DNA from: an uncultured Collinsella sp.
Lineage (GTDB): Bacteria > Actinomycetota > Coriobacteriia > Coriobacteriales > Coriobacteriaceae
Reading direction: 5' to 3'
DNA: 64,000 bases
NCBI GenBank assembly: GCA_958415665.1
Contig: CATYZK010000004.1
Location: forward strand, 1 to 64,000
Part shown: positions 9,166 through 19,048 of the stretch, in pieces
How positions within the stretch are numbered: the stretch's first letter is position 1
How the letters are laid out: every line of letters begins with the position of its first letter
The notes under the pieces: generated by a model
Database searches by the model: none
The model's input: the letters and a program-made list of their open reading frames with translations, nothing else
Told to the model about the DNA's origin: nothing
Made by a program: the position numbers and the translations under genes

Positions 9166-10269
9166 TTATTGCATTTGGTACGGCGAAAGCATGGCCCGTT
9201 GCGAGCAGCTCGCAAACCAAACCGACACGAGCGCGAACATGAAGCCGTTGGCAAAACCGTTGGCAAACTGCATCGCACCGCGTTTCCACCACAGCAGGCT
9301 GCGATGAAGCACACCGTCCGAAAGCACCATGAACAGGCCCATGGTAAACGGAATAAAGCACATCACGGCAAAGGCCGAGAACACGCCCGAGATGGCCGAC
9401 AACACCAAAAACGGCGCCACAATGCCCATCAGGTAAAAGCCAGTACGAGCTTTGCCTTCCAAGCGCTCGGCCTCAACATGGGCGCGGCCGACCAGATCGC
9501 CGCCCGCGGCACCGTTTGTGCCAGCATGGCCCATGCCGCTAATGCGAACCTCGTCGCCATCGTGCGTGCCGGCAGGAAACTCAATCGTCTGCTCGGAGGT
9601 CACACGGGTTCGCCCGCTGCCACCGCAATCGGGGCAGGGGTCGGCCACGACCTTACCGGAACCGCCGCACTCGGGGCAGACCGACTGGAACGTGCCCGCA
9701 CCAAACAGGAAGGACAGGTCGACGTCGATGTGGCCGCGGCCACCGCAGCTCGGGCAGGTATGTGCATGCTCGGACGAAACGGAGCCAGAGCCGCCGCAGT
9801 TGCTACAGGTATCGAAGCGCGTGTAGCGGACGGTCTTGCGGGCACCGCCCTTGGCCTCCTTGGCGTCGAGTTTGATATCGACGACCACGTTGGCGCCGTT
9901 CTCGGGATTGTAGGCAGCCTGGCCGCGACGCTGCTGGCCCCAGGCGCCACCAAAGGGAAAGCCGCCCTCAAAGGGATTGCCATAGCCCGTGTTGCCGGCG
10001 TAGCCGCCACCATAGGGCGAAGCCGTAGGAGCACCGGCAAACGGATTGCCAGAACGCATGGCGTCGTAGCGCGCACGTTTTTGCTCATCCGAAAGCACGG
10101 CGTAGGCCTCGGAAACCTCTTTAAACTTTTCCTCGGCATCCGGCTCTTTATTGACGTCCGGATGGAGCTTACGGGCCTTTTGCTGGAAGGCCTTTTGAAT
10201 ATCACGCGAGGTGGCGTCCTTGGAGACACCCAGAATCTCGTAGTAATCTTTTTCGTTCATCGTCGCCAT
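9166..10269 (-). CDS. DnaJ-like protein with C-terminal membrane segments
   Basis: A 367-residue J protein. The J domain carries HPD at 36-38. A Gly/Phe/Pro-rich linker covers residues 70-110 and four CxxCxGxG zinc repeats cover 155-220. The first part of the client-binding C-terminal domain is present to about residue 270. The rest is replaced by a hydrophobic region: two probable membrane helices between 277 and 318, and another near 337-355. It is therefore likely a membrane-tethered Hsp40. The ATG at 10269 has AGGAGG nine bases upstream; [13 protein letters not shown] fits. It lies between hemW and dnaJ, where hrcA is usual. Confidence 0.85.
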   Translation of the reverse strand: MATMNEKDYYEILGVSKDATSRDIQKAFQQKARKLHPDVNKEPDAEEKFKEVSEAYAVLSDEQKRARYDAMRSGNPFAGAPTASPYGGGYAGNTGYGNPFEGGFPFGGAWGQQRRGQAAYNPENGANVVVDIKLDAKEAKGGARKTVRYTRFDTCSNCGGSGSVSSEHAHTCPSCGGRGHIDVDLSFLFGAGTFQSVCPECGGSGKVVADPCPDCGGSGRTRVTSEQTIEFPAGTHDGDEVRISGMGHAGTNGAAGGDLVGRAHVEAERLEGKARTGFYLMGIVAPFLVLSAISGVFSAFAVMCFIPFTMGLFMVLSDGVLHRSLLWWKRGAMQFANGFANGFMFALVSVWFASCSQRAMLSPYQMQ

Positions 10270-10327
10270 GCGCGGCAACCTCCTGCTCACAGCAGCGTAT
10301 ATATTTCGGTAATTCTACCCGAGCGGC

Positions 10328-11560
10328 CTAAGCTAGATCCCAAAACAGCTCGAACAGAACATTTCCATCGAGCCAGCCCAGATGGGTCGGCGCCAGATGG
10401 GCGCGGGTGCGACCCGCGATGACGTCGGCCGATGCGACGGAGCCCACATAGGGATCGTCGGCGTCTGGCACCCAGACGGCAAGCCCAAGCTCAAGGGCGC
10501 GGTCGCAAGCTGCTGTCAGTTCGTCCACGGGAATCACGTCCGCCGCGCGAACCAGCAGGTCGGACCCCACGCCACGCGTCATGCGGCAGGCGAGCATCAG
10601 GTCCTCGGCCACCGTCTCGCGCCGCGAAAGATACTCGGCCTCAAAAGTCGACGCGGCATCATCGCGCTGTACCAAGCGCACGCGATGCGCGTCACCACGA
10701 GGCGAAACGCCGGGAAACAGCTCGGCCAAACGATCGAAATCTTCGGCGTCGAGCATCCCCGCGGCAGACCGACCAATACCCAAATAACCCTGACCGGTCC
10801 AGTAGGCAATGTTATGGGCGCATTCGTATCCATTGAGCGCATAGCTCGCCACCTCGTACGGATGGTAGCCGGCAGCGCATAGACGCTCTCGAGCCACATC
10901 CATACACGCGGCTTGAAAATCCTCATCGGGCTCAAGCGACTCATCGCGGCATGCCATGCGGAAGAGCGGCGTTCCTTCCTCGAGCGTGAGCGGATAGACC
11001 GACACGTGATGCGGGGCAGCCGCAAGCACGCCCTCGAGCGTGCGTTGCCAACTCGCAGCCGTCTGTCCGGGAAGCCCGCACATAAGGTCGCACGACACGT
11101 CAAGCCCGACATCCTTAACCGTCGCGATGGCCGCGAGGGCCCGCTCGGCATCGTGGATGCGGCCGATAGCGGCAAGCTCGTCATTATCGAGCGTTTGCAC
11201 GCCAAGTGAAATGCGCGTGACACCTGCCACGGCAAGGGCTTCTGCAAGCTCGGCAGTCAGCGACTCAGGATTGGCCTCGCAGGTAAACTCAACGGGCTTA
11301 CACCGCATGAAGATGCGCCGGGCAAGTTTCACAAGGCGCTCCCCAGCCAGTGAGGGCGTGCCGCCGCCAATATAGACCGTGCGGACCTGCGCAAGCGCCC
11401 CGGCGTCGCCAAAGGCATCGAAGCGCGCGTACAGCTGCTCAAAATAGGCATCGAGCGCAGCATTCAGCTCGCACGGCGCAAAGCTGCGCGAGTCGAAATC
11501 GCAGTAGCGGCACTTTTGAGCACAAAACGGTACGTGCACGTACAACGCGGTAACGGCCAC
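10328..11560 (-). CDS. hemW: Radical SAM protein HemW
   Basis: A 410-residue HemW, a radical-SAM protein related to HemN that binds heme and acts as a heme chaperone; it was often annotated as coproporphyrinogen III oxidase. The iron-sulfur motif CAQKCRYCDF (C-x3-C-x2-C) is at residues 13-20, followed by the GGGTPS motif. The GTG start has GGAGG seven bases upstream, and this site lies inside the end of dusB two bases away. The lepA-hemW order is widely conserved. Confidence 0.93.
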   Translation of the reverse strand: MAVTALYVHVPFCAQKCRYCDFDSRSFAPCELNAALDAYFEQLYARFDAFGDAGALAQVRTVYIGGGTPSLAGERLVKLARRIFMRCKPVEFTCEANPESLTAELAEALAVAGVTRISLGVQTLDNDELAAIGRIHDAERALAAIATVKDVGLDVSCDLMCGLPGQTAASWQRTLEGVLAAAPHHVSVYPLTLEEGTPLFRMACRDESLEPDEDFQAACMDVARERLCAAGYHPYEVASYALNGYECAHNIAYWTGQGYLGIGRSAAGMLDAEDFDRLAELFPGVSPRGDAHRVRLVQRDDAASTFEAEYLSRRETVAEDLMLACRMTRGVGSDLLVRAADVIPVDELTAACDRALELGLAVWVPDADDPYVGSVASADVIAGRTRAHLAPTHLGWLDGNVLFELFWDLA

Positions 11561-11562
11561 CC

Positions 11563-12606
11563 TTAAGCCTCCAGCGGATGCGCGGGCACCGACTCACCGG
11601 CGGCAAGGGCGGCCTCGCAGGCCACGACATCGCGCTCGATATCATCGACCAGCGCCATGAACTCCTCGTACGTGGAGCAGCGCACCACCTGGGCGCGCCA
11701 GGCGGCGGCATGGGGCATGCCCTTGAGATACCAGCTCGCATACGTGCGGGCGCGCGACATGAGCGGCAACAGCTCGTGCGTGAGCGTCAGGTGCTCGCGC
11801 AGGGCGTCCAGGCGCTCGACCGAGCTGCGCGACGGCACCGGCGTGCCATCGAGCGCAAGGGCGCGCGCATCGCCAAACACCCACGGATTGCCGTAGATGC
11901 CGCGTGCGATAAACACCGCGCTGGCGCCCGAGCTGCTCAAATGTTCAGCCGCATCCTCGGCAGAGAACACATCGCCCGAACCGATCACGGGAATCTCAAC
12001 GGCGTCGGCGACTTCATCGACGACCGACCAATCGGCCTGGCCTGTATAGAGCTGCGTGGCGCAACGACCGTGAACGGCAACTGCGGCGGCGCCGGCGCCC
12101 TCTAGCATCTGGGCAAACGTCGCGGCATTGCGGTCCTCGGCATAAAAGCCCTTGCGGATCTTTACGGTCACGGGCACATGAGCCGCACCCACCGCGGCCT
12201 CGACAATCTTCTCGGCCAGGTCGGGCGTGCGCATGAGCGCCGAGCCCTCGCCCTTGGTAACGACCTTACGGGCGGGACAGGCCATGTTGATATCGATGAG
12301 CGACAGGCGATCGCCCACGCGCTCCTCGACGGCAGCGACGGCGCTCGCAAACTGATCAGGTTTGGAGCCAAAGAGCTGCACGCAAATCTGCTGCTCCTCG
12401 TCTGCCGGCAGCACCAGGCGCCACGTCTTATTGCTGGCATAGGCAAGGCCCGCCACGCTCACCATCTCGCTGTAGGCAAAGTTGGCACCGCGACGGCGGC
12501 ACATGATGCGATAGGCGGGGTCGGTTACGCCCGCCATGGGAGCCATAAGGAACGGCTGCTCGGCATACGCGCCCAGCAGCCGCTTGCTGTATTCAGAAAG
12601 CGCCAT
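11563..12606 (-). CDS. dusB: tRNA-dihydrouridine synthase
   Basis: A 347-residue flavoenzyme that reduces uridine to dihydrouridine in tRNA. The TIM-barrel Dus domain shows the start motif FLMAPMAGVTDPAYR, the catalytic-cysteine segment INMACPARKV, and FMN phosphate-binding residues (GSGDV, ARGIYGNPW). DusB is the usual subtype in this position, but the subtype is inferred. It is four bases from lepA and two from hemW. Confidence 0.92.
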   Translation of the reverse strand: MALSEYSKRLLGAYAEQPFLMAPMAGVTDPAYRIMCRRRGANFAYSEMVSVAGLAYASNKTWRLVLPADEEQQICVQLFGSKPDQFASAVAAVEERVGDRLSLIDINMACPARKVVTKGEGSALMRTPDLAEKIVEAAVGAAHVPVTVKIRKGFYAEDRNAATFAQMLEGAGAAAVAVHGRCATQLYTGQADWSVVDEVADAVEIPVIGSGDVFSAEDAAEHLSSSGASAVFIARGIYGNPWVFGDARALALDGTPVPSRSSVERLDALREHLTLTHELLPLMSRARTYASWYLKGMPHAAAWRAQVVRCSTYEEFMALVDDIERDVVACEAALAAGESVPAHPLEA

Positions 12607-12610
12607 GAAC

Positions 12611-14422
12611 CTACTCGTCCACCTTGAGGATCGCCATGAAGGCCTCCTGCGGAACCTCGACCGAGCCGATGGCCTTCATGCGCTTCTTGCCCTCTTTCTG
12701 CTTCTCGAGCAGCTTGCGCTTACGCGAGATATCGCCGCCGTAGCACTTGGCCAAAACGTCCTTGCGGCGCGCCTTGACGGTGGAGCGGGCGATGATCTTG
12801 TTGCCGATGGCGCCCTGGATGGGCACCTCGAACAGCTGGCGCGGGATAATCTCCTTGAGCTTGTCGCACAGGCCGCGGGCAAGACCGTAGGCCTTGTCCT
12901 TGTGCACGATAAACGACAGCGCGTCCACCTCATCGCCCGAAAGCAGGATGTCGAGCTTGACGAGTTCGGAGGGACGGTACTCGTTGAACTCGTAGTCGAG
13001 CGAGGCGTAGCCCTTGGTGCGACTCTTGAGCTGGTCGAAGAAGTCCAAGATGAGCTCGGCGAGCGGCATGTCGAAGCGCATCTCGACCGATTTGCTCGTC
13101 AGGTGGATCATGTCGGTCGTGACGCCGCGGTGCTCGATGGCGAGCTGCATGACGGCACCCGTGTACTCAGGCGGGCAGATGATCTTTGCCTTGAGGTAGG
13201 GTTCCTCGATACGATCGATGCGTGTGGCCTCGGGAAGGTCCTGCGGACTGCGGACATCGATCATTTCGCCGTCGGTCTTGTAGACGTGATAGTCAACCGA
13301 GGGACTCGTGGCAATGAGGTCCAGGTTGAACTCGCGCTCCAGGCGTTCCTTGACGACTTCCATGTGCAGCAGGCCCAGGAAGCCCACGCGGAAGCCAAAG
13401 CCGAGCGCCACCGAGGTCTCGGGCTCCCACACCAACGACGGGTCGTTGACGTGCAGCTTATCGAGCGCGTCACGCAGGTTCTCGTAGTCCTTGTTATCGA
13501 TCGGGAACAGACCCGTATAGACCATGGGCTTGGCCTCGCGGTAACCGGGAAGCGGCTCAGGGCAGGGATTCGACGCCCACGTAAGGGTATCGCCCACGCG
13601 CACAGCCTCGGGGTCCTTCAGACCCGTGACCACATAGCCAACCTCGCCGACGGTCAGAGCATCGACAGGCGTCTCGGCAGGGCGCTTGACGCCCACGCCG
13701 TCGACCAAGAAGTCGCCCTTTGCCTGCATCATGCGCAGGGTATCGCCCTTTTTGATAGAGCCGTCAAAGACGCGCACCGTGGCGACGACACCACGATACT
13801 CGTCGAAGTACGAATCCAGGATGAGTGCCTTGAGCGGCGCGTTCGCATCGCCCTTGGGCGGAGAGATCAAAAAGACAATGGACTCCAGCAGATCGTGGAT
13901 GCCCTCACCGGTCTTGCCCGAGACACACACGGCATCATCGGCAGGGATCGCCAAGTCATCCTCGATCTCGGTCTTGACCTCATCGGGATGGGCCGAGGGC
14001 AGGTCGATCTTGTTGATGGCCGGCACAATGTCCAGATTGGCGTTCATGGCGAGCGTCGCATTGGAGACGGTCTGCGCCTCGACACCCTGGGTGGCATCGA
14101 CGACGAGCACCGCGCCCTCGCAGGCGGCCAGCGAACGCGAGACCTCGTAGGTAAAGTCAACGTGGCCCGGCGTATCGATCAGGTTGAACTGATACGTCTC
14201 GCCATCATCGGCGTCATAGGACACGCGAACGGCATTGGACTTGATCGTGATGCCGCGCTCGCGCTCGATATCCATAGTGTCGAGCAGCTGCGACTCCATG
14301 TCGCGCTCGTCAACGGTATGGGTGAGCTCGAGGATGCGGTCACTGATCGTGGACTTGCCATGGTCGATATGCGCAACGATCGAGAAGTTGCGGATGTGGG
14401 AAATGTCAATTGAAGTATTCAT
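12611..14422 (-). CDS. lepA: Elongation factor 4 (LepA)
   Basis: A 603-residue translational GTPase that acts on stalled or assembling ribosomes. The G1 motif AHIDHGKST is at residues 17-25, DTPGHVDF and NKIDLP follow, and the LepA-specific C-terminal domain ends [19 protein letters not shown] longer frame reaches 14482, but that start lies inside the rpsT terminator, so ATG 14422 is chosen. Its ribosome binding site is weak. It begins the lepA-dusB-hemW unit. Confidence 0.96.
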   Translation of the reverse strand: MNTSIDISHIRNFSIVAHIDHGKSTISDRILELTHTVDERDMESQLLDTMDIERERGITIKSNAVRVSYDADDGETYQFNLIDTPGHVDFTYEVSRSLAACEGAVLVVDATQGVEAQTVSNATLAMNANLDIVPAINKIDLPSAHPDEVKTEIEDDLAIPADDAVCVSGKTGEGIHDLLESIVFLISPPKGDANAPLKALILDSYFDEYRGVVATVRVFDGSIKKGDTLRMMQAKGDFLVDGVGVKRPAETPVDALTVGEVGYVVTGLKDPEAVRVGDTLTWASNPCPEPLPGYREAKPMVYTGLFPIDNKDYENLRDALDKLHVNDPSLVWEPETSVALGFGFRVGFLGLLHMEVVKERLEREFNLDLIATSPSVDYHVYKTDGEMIDVRSPQDLPEATRIDRIEEPYLKAKIICPPEYTGAVMQLAIEHRGVTTDMIHLTSKSVEMRFDMPLAELILDFFDQLKSRTKGYASLDYEFNEYRPSELVKLDILLSGDEVDALSFIVHKDKAYGLARGLCDKLKEIIPRQLFEVPIQGAIGNKIIARSTVKARRKDVLAKCYGGDISRKRKLLEKQKEGKKRMKAIGSVEVPQEAFMAILKVDE

Positions 14423-14446
14423 GCGGACTATCTTACCCGAGCGATA

Positions 14447-14484
14447 CAAAAAATGGAGCCTGTTCCATAAAACAGGCTCCATTT
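14447..14484 (-). terminator. Terminator after rpsT
   Basis: AAATGGAGCCTGTT and its complement form a 14-bp stem with a six-base loop, followed on the minus strand by TTTTTTG. It lies 35 bases past the rpsT stop and separates rpsT from lepA. Confidence 0.92.
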
Positions 14485-14518
14485 ATGCGCGTAATCTGTG
14501 TGGTGTGAAATTTACAAC

Positions 14519-14785
14519 TTAGGCGTTGATGCTGTTCACGAGCTTGGCAAGACCGGACTTGCGGTTGGAAGCCTGGTTCTTGTGGATAACATGCTTGGCG
14601 GCAGCCATGTCGAGACGCTTGGTGACGGTCTTGAGGGCAGCCTGGGCCTTCTCGGCGTCGCCCTCGGCGACGGCGGACTGGACGTGCTTGGTCAGCGTCT
14701 TGAGCTCGGACTTGACAGCCTTGTTACGCATGCGAGCTGCCTCATTGGTGCGGATACGCTTCTTCTGAGACTTGATGTTTGCCAC
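14519..14785 (-). CDS. rpsT: 30S ribosomal protein S20
   Basis: An 88-residue S20 that binds 16S rRNA early in small-subunit assembly. The sequence [20 protein letters not shown] at the start is diagnostic. The start is GTG at 14785 with AAGGA about ten bases upstream; the longer frame to 14854 adds unrelated residues. It is monocistronic, with its own promoter and terminator. S20 mRNAs often use weak starts in autoregulation; whether that holds here is inference. Confidence 0.96.
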   Translation of the reverse strand: MANIKSQKKRIRTNEAARMRNKAVKSELKTLTKHVQSAVAEGDAEKAQAALKTVTKRLDMAAAKHVIHKNQASNRKSGLAKLVNSINA

Positions 14786-14860
14786 TTCTGGAGTTCCTTT
14801 CGAGTTCCTTGCAAAAAATGTATGACACCTCTGAGACACGGTGAGGTCATGCAAGCGCCT

Positions 14861-14869
14861 ACTATAGCA
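14861..14869 (-). promoter_or_regulatory. Extended -10 promoter of rpsT
   Basis: TGCTATAGT on the minus strand, an extended -10 (TGn plus TATAAT-like). It would start a leader of about 70 bases before rpsT. No good -35 is at the usual distance. Confidence 0.6.
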
Positions 14870-14918
14870 CGCTCCCCCTCAAAGGGATAGAACGAATTTG
14901 TCAAATAGGCAGGTATCA

Positions 14919-15881
14919 TCACGATTTTCTCAAGATGTTCGTAATCCAGAGCAAAAGCGCGGTCTGAGAATCGGCCGAACCCTTCAGTGCGAGCTCCACA
15001 TCGACCGCGCCCTCGAGCGCGGCAACGAGCTCTGCCATCGAAAAGCGACGTGCCCAGGTCAGGTGATTCTTGACCTGCCAGGACTGGAGCTTAAGTGCTG
15101 CGGCGAGCTCACGACCCTGTCCGCGCGCATCGAGCGCCTTGGCGACGATCAGCTCACGGATGCGACCGCATAGCAGCGTGTAGGTCCACACGTAGCTCTT
15201 GGAGGGCAAAAGCTTAAAGAGCTCGAGCGATCGCCGCATATCGCGAGCCGAGACGGCGTTGAGGAAGTCCCAGGGTTGAACCTCGGCCGTACGTACAATC
15301 CAGCGCTCAACGTCGGCAAGCTCAATCTGGGGCGCCTCGACCATCTGGGCAAGCTTAGCCAAGTCGTTATCAAGCATGCGAGTGTTTTCACCCGAACGCG
15401 AGACGAGCTCCTCGGCGGCCGCCGTCGAGATCGACTTGCCGTGCTGTGTCGCCATCTGCCGCACGCGGCGCGGTAGCTCCCAGCGCTTGGTGCCGGAGCA
15501 ATCGATCACGGCCTTCTTGTCGATCTTGGCAATCGCCTTATACAGGCGTGTGTTCTTGGCAAGCGAGTCGGCGATAATGAGGCAGACCGTTGTGGGGCTG
15601 GGACTCGCCAGATACTCGACGAGCGGCTCCGAGACCGCCTTGGCGAGCTTTGAGCAGCCATCAAGGATTACCAAGCGAAACTCGCTGCCCATGGGAAAGG
15701 TGTTAAGCGATCCGATAATAGACTCGATATCGGGGTCCTTGGTCATGTCGCGCTCGTCAAGGTTGAACTCGACCATGCCCGTCTTTTCCAGACGCGCTTT
15801 CATACGCGAGACAGCGTGATCGCGCTTGACTCCGTCGGTACCGACGATCAGATATGCCGGCAGCAGACCGGTTTCGGACAT
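14919..15881 (-). CDS. holA: DNA polymerase III delta subunit
   Basis: A 320-residue clamp-loader subunit that opens the sliding clamp. Its N-terminal segment (PAYLIVGTDGVKRDHAVSRMKARL) and DELTA-family core (WELPRRVRQMATQHGKSISTAAAEELVSRSGE and so on) match HolA. ATG 15881 has a GGGAGGGGAG site; the longer frame to 15944 is not supported. It follows comEC by 78 bases in the same direction, an arrangement shared with Firmicutes (comEA-comEC-holA), so it may be co-transcribed with the uptake genes. Confidence 0.93.
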   Translation of the reverse strand: MSETGLLPAYLIVGTDGVKRDHAVSRMKARLEKTGMVEFNLDERDMTKDPDIESIIGSLNTFPMGSEFRLVILDGCSKLAKAVSEPLVEYLASPSPTTVCLIIADSLAKNTRLYKAIAKIDKKAVIDCSGTKRWELPRRVRQMATQHGKSISTAAAEELVSRSGENTRMLDNDLAKLAQMVEAPQIELADVERWIVRTAEVQPWDFLNAVSARDMRRSLELFKLLPSKSYVWTYTLLCGRIRELIVAKALDARGQGRELAAALKLQSWQVKNHLTWARRFSMAELVAALEGAVDVELALKGSADSQTALLLWITNILRKS

Positions 15882-15959
15882 TGCGCTCCCCTCCCGCAGG
15901 CCTTCGTATTCGTTCCGTGTCATTCTAGCCCAGGGGCCCACCACACGCCAACGACGTCG

Positions 15960-18263
15960 TCAAGGTCGCTGGCATCGCATCGCAAAGCCATTCGCAGTCG
16001 GCGTGACGGTAATGTCTCCGTGTTCGATGGTGCACGCGAACACGCCGCCCGCTTCCTTAACGGCATCGATGCAGGCAGCGGACGGATGGCCGTATCGATT
16101 CCCCTCGCCCGCGCTCGCGAGGGAAAGCTCGGGCTTCAGGACGCCCAGCAACTCTCCATCGACTGAAACCTTGGAGCCGTGATGCCCAAGTTTAAGGACA
16201 TCGATATCCCCCACCTCCTGCACGAATTCCCGTTCTTGATCGAGTTCGGCATCACCGGTGAGAAGCATGCGCAGGCCCTTGCCCTCCTGAACATAGGAGA
16301 GCAGCAGGACAAGCGAATCCTCATTTCCCTCGCCATCCACGGACTCGAATGGCCACATCACGCGGGCGCAAAATGATCCGATGTCGACCGTATCCCCACG
16401 GCGTACCTGCCGATACTCCACGCCAGGTCGGTTCAATACCTCGGCAGGAGCATCCTCCAGCGCATCCGCCGCCACGGCAATCGTTCCGACCGAAAACTGT
16501 TCAAGCACGGCGGGCAGACCACCCCAGTGGTCCTCATCCCAATGCGTCACAAAGACGGCATCGATATGGTGCACGTTATTGCGAACCAACGCTGCCACCA
16601 CACGCTCGTCGAGCCCACAGTCGACAAGCGCTACTGCGCCGCCCCGGCGGATAAGAATCGCATCGGCCTGGCCCACATCGAGCACCGTCACCGAAGGAGG
16701 AGCGAATCGATCCCAATAGACGTACGGAATCGCAGCCAAGAGCATCAGGCATGCAAGCCCCACCGCCATAGGACGTGCACGGGGACGCGGCCACCAGACC
16801 AGCAGAACCGCCAGCGAACACGGCACTAGGTAAATCCACACGCTATCGGGCGGCACGCTCACGGCTGCACACGGCATGGCAGCAAACAGCTGCTCGAAGA
16901 ACAGCGCGCAACGGGCGGCAATCATGGGTACAACGAGCGCCCAAGTCCGCAACGGTCCCACGAGCGAAAAGGGAACTAGCACGATCGACACAGCAAGCAG
17001 TACGCTCACCACCGGACCGATGACCGCATTTGCCAGCGGAGCAATGAGCGAGAACGTACCGAAGGCAGGAATGGTAATAGGAAGTGTCGCCAGTTGCGAG
17101 CACAGCGTGACGGAAAGCATGCTGGCAACGCCCGATGGCACACCCAGCTCACCCAAAGCGTAGGTCGCATAGGGGCAAAAGCACAGGATGGCAAAGACAC
17201 TGGCGCATGAAAGCTGAAAGCCCATCTCGAACAGCACCGACGGCCGCAGTAGCACAAAGATGGACATGGTTACGAAGAGTGCCGAAAGGCCGTGCCGGCG
17301 ACGCCCCGCGCCGTTTACGACAAGCGTCACGAACACCATGCAGCACGCGCGCACGGCCGAGGGAGAGGCGCCCGTAAAGGCAGCGTAACCCACAAGCGCT
17401 ATCGCCAATATCACCCGCTGAAGGCCACGTGAGCACCGAGTCTTTTGCAATACACCTTCGATTACAAACCCCACGATAGCCAAATGGCTGCCCGAGACGG
17501 CGATAAGATGCGCCGTTCCCGTCACCGAAAACCAGTCGCCCGCCGGCTGGGCGCGCAGCTCGGCCGAACGACCGCAGACGACACCGGCTATGAGCGCACG
17601 CGCCGGGTCGGTCGCAGGCGTGATGGACGCAAGCAGCCCATTTCGCAGTCGAAGCAACGGCCCCGGTGGGCCCTCATCGACCGACACAATCCGAACGGCT
17701 TTAACCTTGCGTACCTCGCCTCGGAGCACGCGCGATCGTCCGTACGCATCGTTCTCAAAACGTGAAACGCGGCCGATAACACGTACGCACGCCCCGACCT
17801 TGAGCTCACGATCACACGATAGGCGAACTGTTGCCAAGTTCTTACCGTCCGCGCGTGCCTCGCAGGTATAGGAATACACGTCGTCGTTTATGGATGGGTC
17901 ACCCTGCACGACAAACTCGAGACTGCTTGCCGCTCGACCGTCGAGCGTCTTCGAGGCGCTTAGCGCGCCCACAGCCAACCACGCCGAGACGACCGCTCCC
18001 GCTACGAGACCGACGGACGCAGCATACAGCCACCGCTTCAAAGGGGCAAGCCGCACACAAGATTGAGCCAGCAGAGCGAATACCGCCGCCGCAACGGGAA
18101 TGGCCCATAGCGGTCCGAACGCCGGCGCCCGCTCCCTCAGCAGCGCATCAGCGGCCATGTTGAGCACCAAGACGCAGCTCATGCACAGGCCGGCACACAA
18201 GGCTATCGTCCACGGAATCAGGGGCCGCGGAGGCATCACATGCTCGCGCTCGGTCGCACTCAT
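15960..18263 (-). CDS. comEC: DNA uptake channel ComEC
   Basis: A 767-residue polytopic membrane protein that carries single-stranded DNA across the membrane in natural transformation. The DUF4131/OB-like part is N-terminal, followed by the competence domain with many membrane helices. A metallo-beta-lactamase-type domain fills the last 250 residues: THWDEDHWGGL, LLTGDAEL and KLGHHGSK. The metal-ligand motif and full length suggest an intact protein. ATG 18263 overlaps the comEA stop as ATGA, indicating translational coupling. Confidence 0.94.
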   Translation of the reverse strand: MSATEREHVMPPRPLIPWTIALCAGLCMSCVLVLNMAADALLRERAPAFGPLWAIPVAAAVFALLAQSCVRLAPLKRWLYAASVGLVAGAVVSAWLAVGALSASKTLDGRAASSLEFVVQGDPSINDDVYSYTCEARADGKNLATVRLSCDRELKVGACVRVIGRVSRFENDAYGRSRVLRGEVRKVKAVRIVSVDEGPPGPLLRLRNGLLASITPATDPARALIAGVVCGRSAELRAQPAGDWFSVTGTAHLIAVSGSHLAIVGFVIEGVLQKTRCSRGLQRVILAIALVGYAAFTGASPSAVRACCMVFVTLVVNGAGRRRHGLSALFVTMSIFVLLRPSVLFEMGFQLSCASVFAILCFCPYATYALGELGVPSGVASMLSVTLCSQLATLPITIPAFGTFSLIAPLANAVIGPVVSVLLAVSIVLVPFSLVGPLRTWALVVPMIAARCALFFEQLFAAMPCAAVSVPPDSVWIYLVPCSLAVLLVWWPRPRARPMAVGLACLMLLAAIPYVYWDRFAPPSVTVLDVGQADAILIRRGGAVALVDCGLDERVVAALVRNNVHHIDAVFVTHWDEDHWGGLPAVLEQFSVGTIAVAADALEDAPAEVLNRPGVEYRQVRRGDTVDIGSFCARVMWPFESVDGEGNEDSLVLLLSYVQEGKGLRMLLTGDAELDQEREFVQEVGDIDVLKLGHHGSKVSVDGELLGVLKPELSLASAGEGNRYGHPSAACIDAVKEAGGVFACTIEHGDITVTPTANGFAMRCQRP

Positions 18264-18973
18264 ACGCAGATGCAATCTTTGATTTTGGCAAGCTTCTTCT
18301 CGCCGATTCCCGACACACGCATCAGATCGTCAACCGAGGCGAAAGCACCGTTCTTTGTCCGCTCATCGATAATCGACTGGGCCATGGAGGGACCGATGCC
18401 CGAAAGCATCTGCAGCTCTTCTGCGCTTGCCGTATTGATGTTTACTAGGCCTGTTGCGCCACTAACGCCCGATGATGCGGAAGCCCCACCATCAACACCG
18501 GCTTCCGCAATGGACGCCTGCTGCTCCCCTACCGTTGGAACGTGAATCTTCTGTCCATCGACGACCTTAGATGCCCGATTGAGCCCCGTAACGTCTGCCT
18601 CGGGCGCCAGCCCGCCGGCGGCATCAATCGCCTGAGCCACTCGCGCGCCGTCCTTGAGACGATATACACCGGGCGACACAACGGCGCCATCAACATCGAC
18701 ATAAACCTCTGCCGCGGCAGACGCCTTAGACGAAGAGCCTTCGGATGTCTTTCCGCTCGAAGCATCGCCGGATCCCGGCTCCACTAACGTGCCCGAACCA
18801 TCAGTGCGCTCAAACGACACACCGCCGGCACCGCCGCCAAGGTTCGCCATTGCCAGTCCACTCGCCATCGCAATGACGACCAGTATCGCCATCACCACTG
18901 CCTTATGACCGAGCAGTTTGCCCGCCCAGCGGTCCATCTTTTTGACTCGTTCGTGTTGTTCGCGCTGCGCCAT
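18260..18973 (-). CDS. comEA: Competence protein ComEA
   Basis: A 237-residue membrane-anchored DNA receptor that passes double-stranded DNA to ComEC. A single membrane helix (VVMAILVVIAMASGLAMA) lies near residues 25-42, then a Ser/Gly/Lys-rich linker. A SLBB domain (YVDVDGAVVSPGVYRLKDG) and two helix-hairpin-helix motifs (NINTASAEELQMLSGIGPSMAQ and MRVSGIGEKKLAKI) follow. ATG 18973 has GGGAGG seven bases upstream. The longer TTG frame to 19051 runs into the upstream regulatory box and is rejected. comEA leads the comEA-comEC-(holA) unit. Confidence 0.94.
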   Translation of the reverse strand: MAQREQHERVKKMDRWAGKLLGHKAVVMAILVVIAMASGLAMANLGGGAGGVSFERTDGSGTLVEPGSGDASSGKTSEGSSSKASAAAEVYVDVDGAVVSPGVYRLKDGARVAQAIDAAGGLAPEADVTGLNRASKVVDGQKIHVPTVGEQQASIAEAGVDGGASASSGVSGATGLVNINTASAEELQMLSGIGPSMAQSIIDERTKNGAFASVDDLMRVSGIGEKKLAKIKDCICV

Positions 18974-19048
18974 AGCAAAACCTCCCAACACCATCGTGTC
19001 AGGAAAGAAGTTCCGCAGCAGCCACGCCCCAAAACCAGTTTTCGCAGT

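Noticed and set aside
9085..10327. hrcA gene or CIRCE operator near dnaJ
   Set aside because: No HrcA-like protein and no TTAGCACTC-N9-GAGTGCTAA-like repeat is present in this interval.
14423..14482. Longer LepA starting at 14482
   Set aside because: The extra codons are the rpsT terminator hairpin, and LepA starts normally at 14422.
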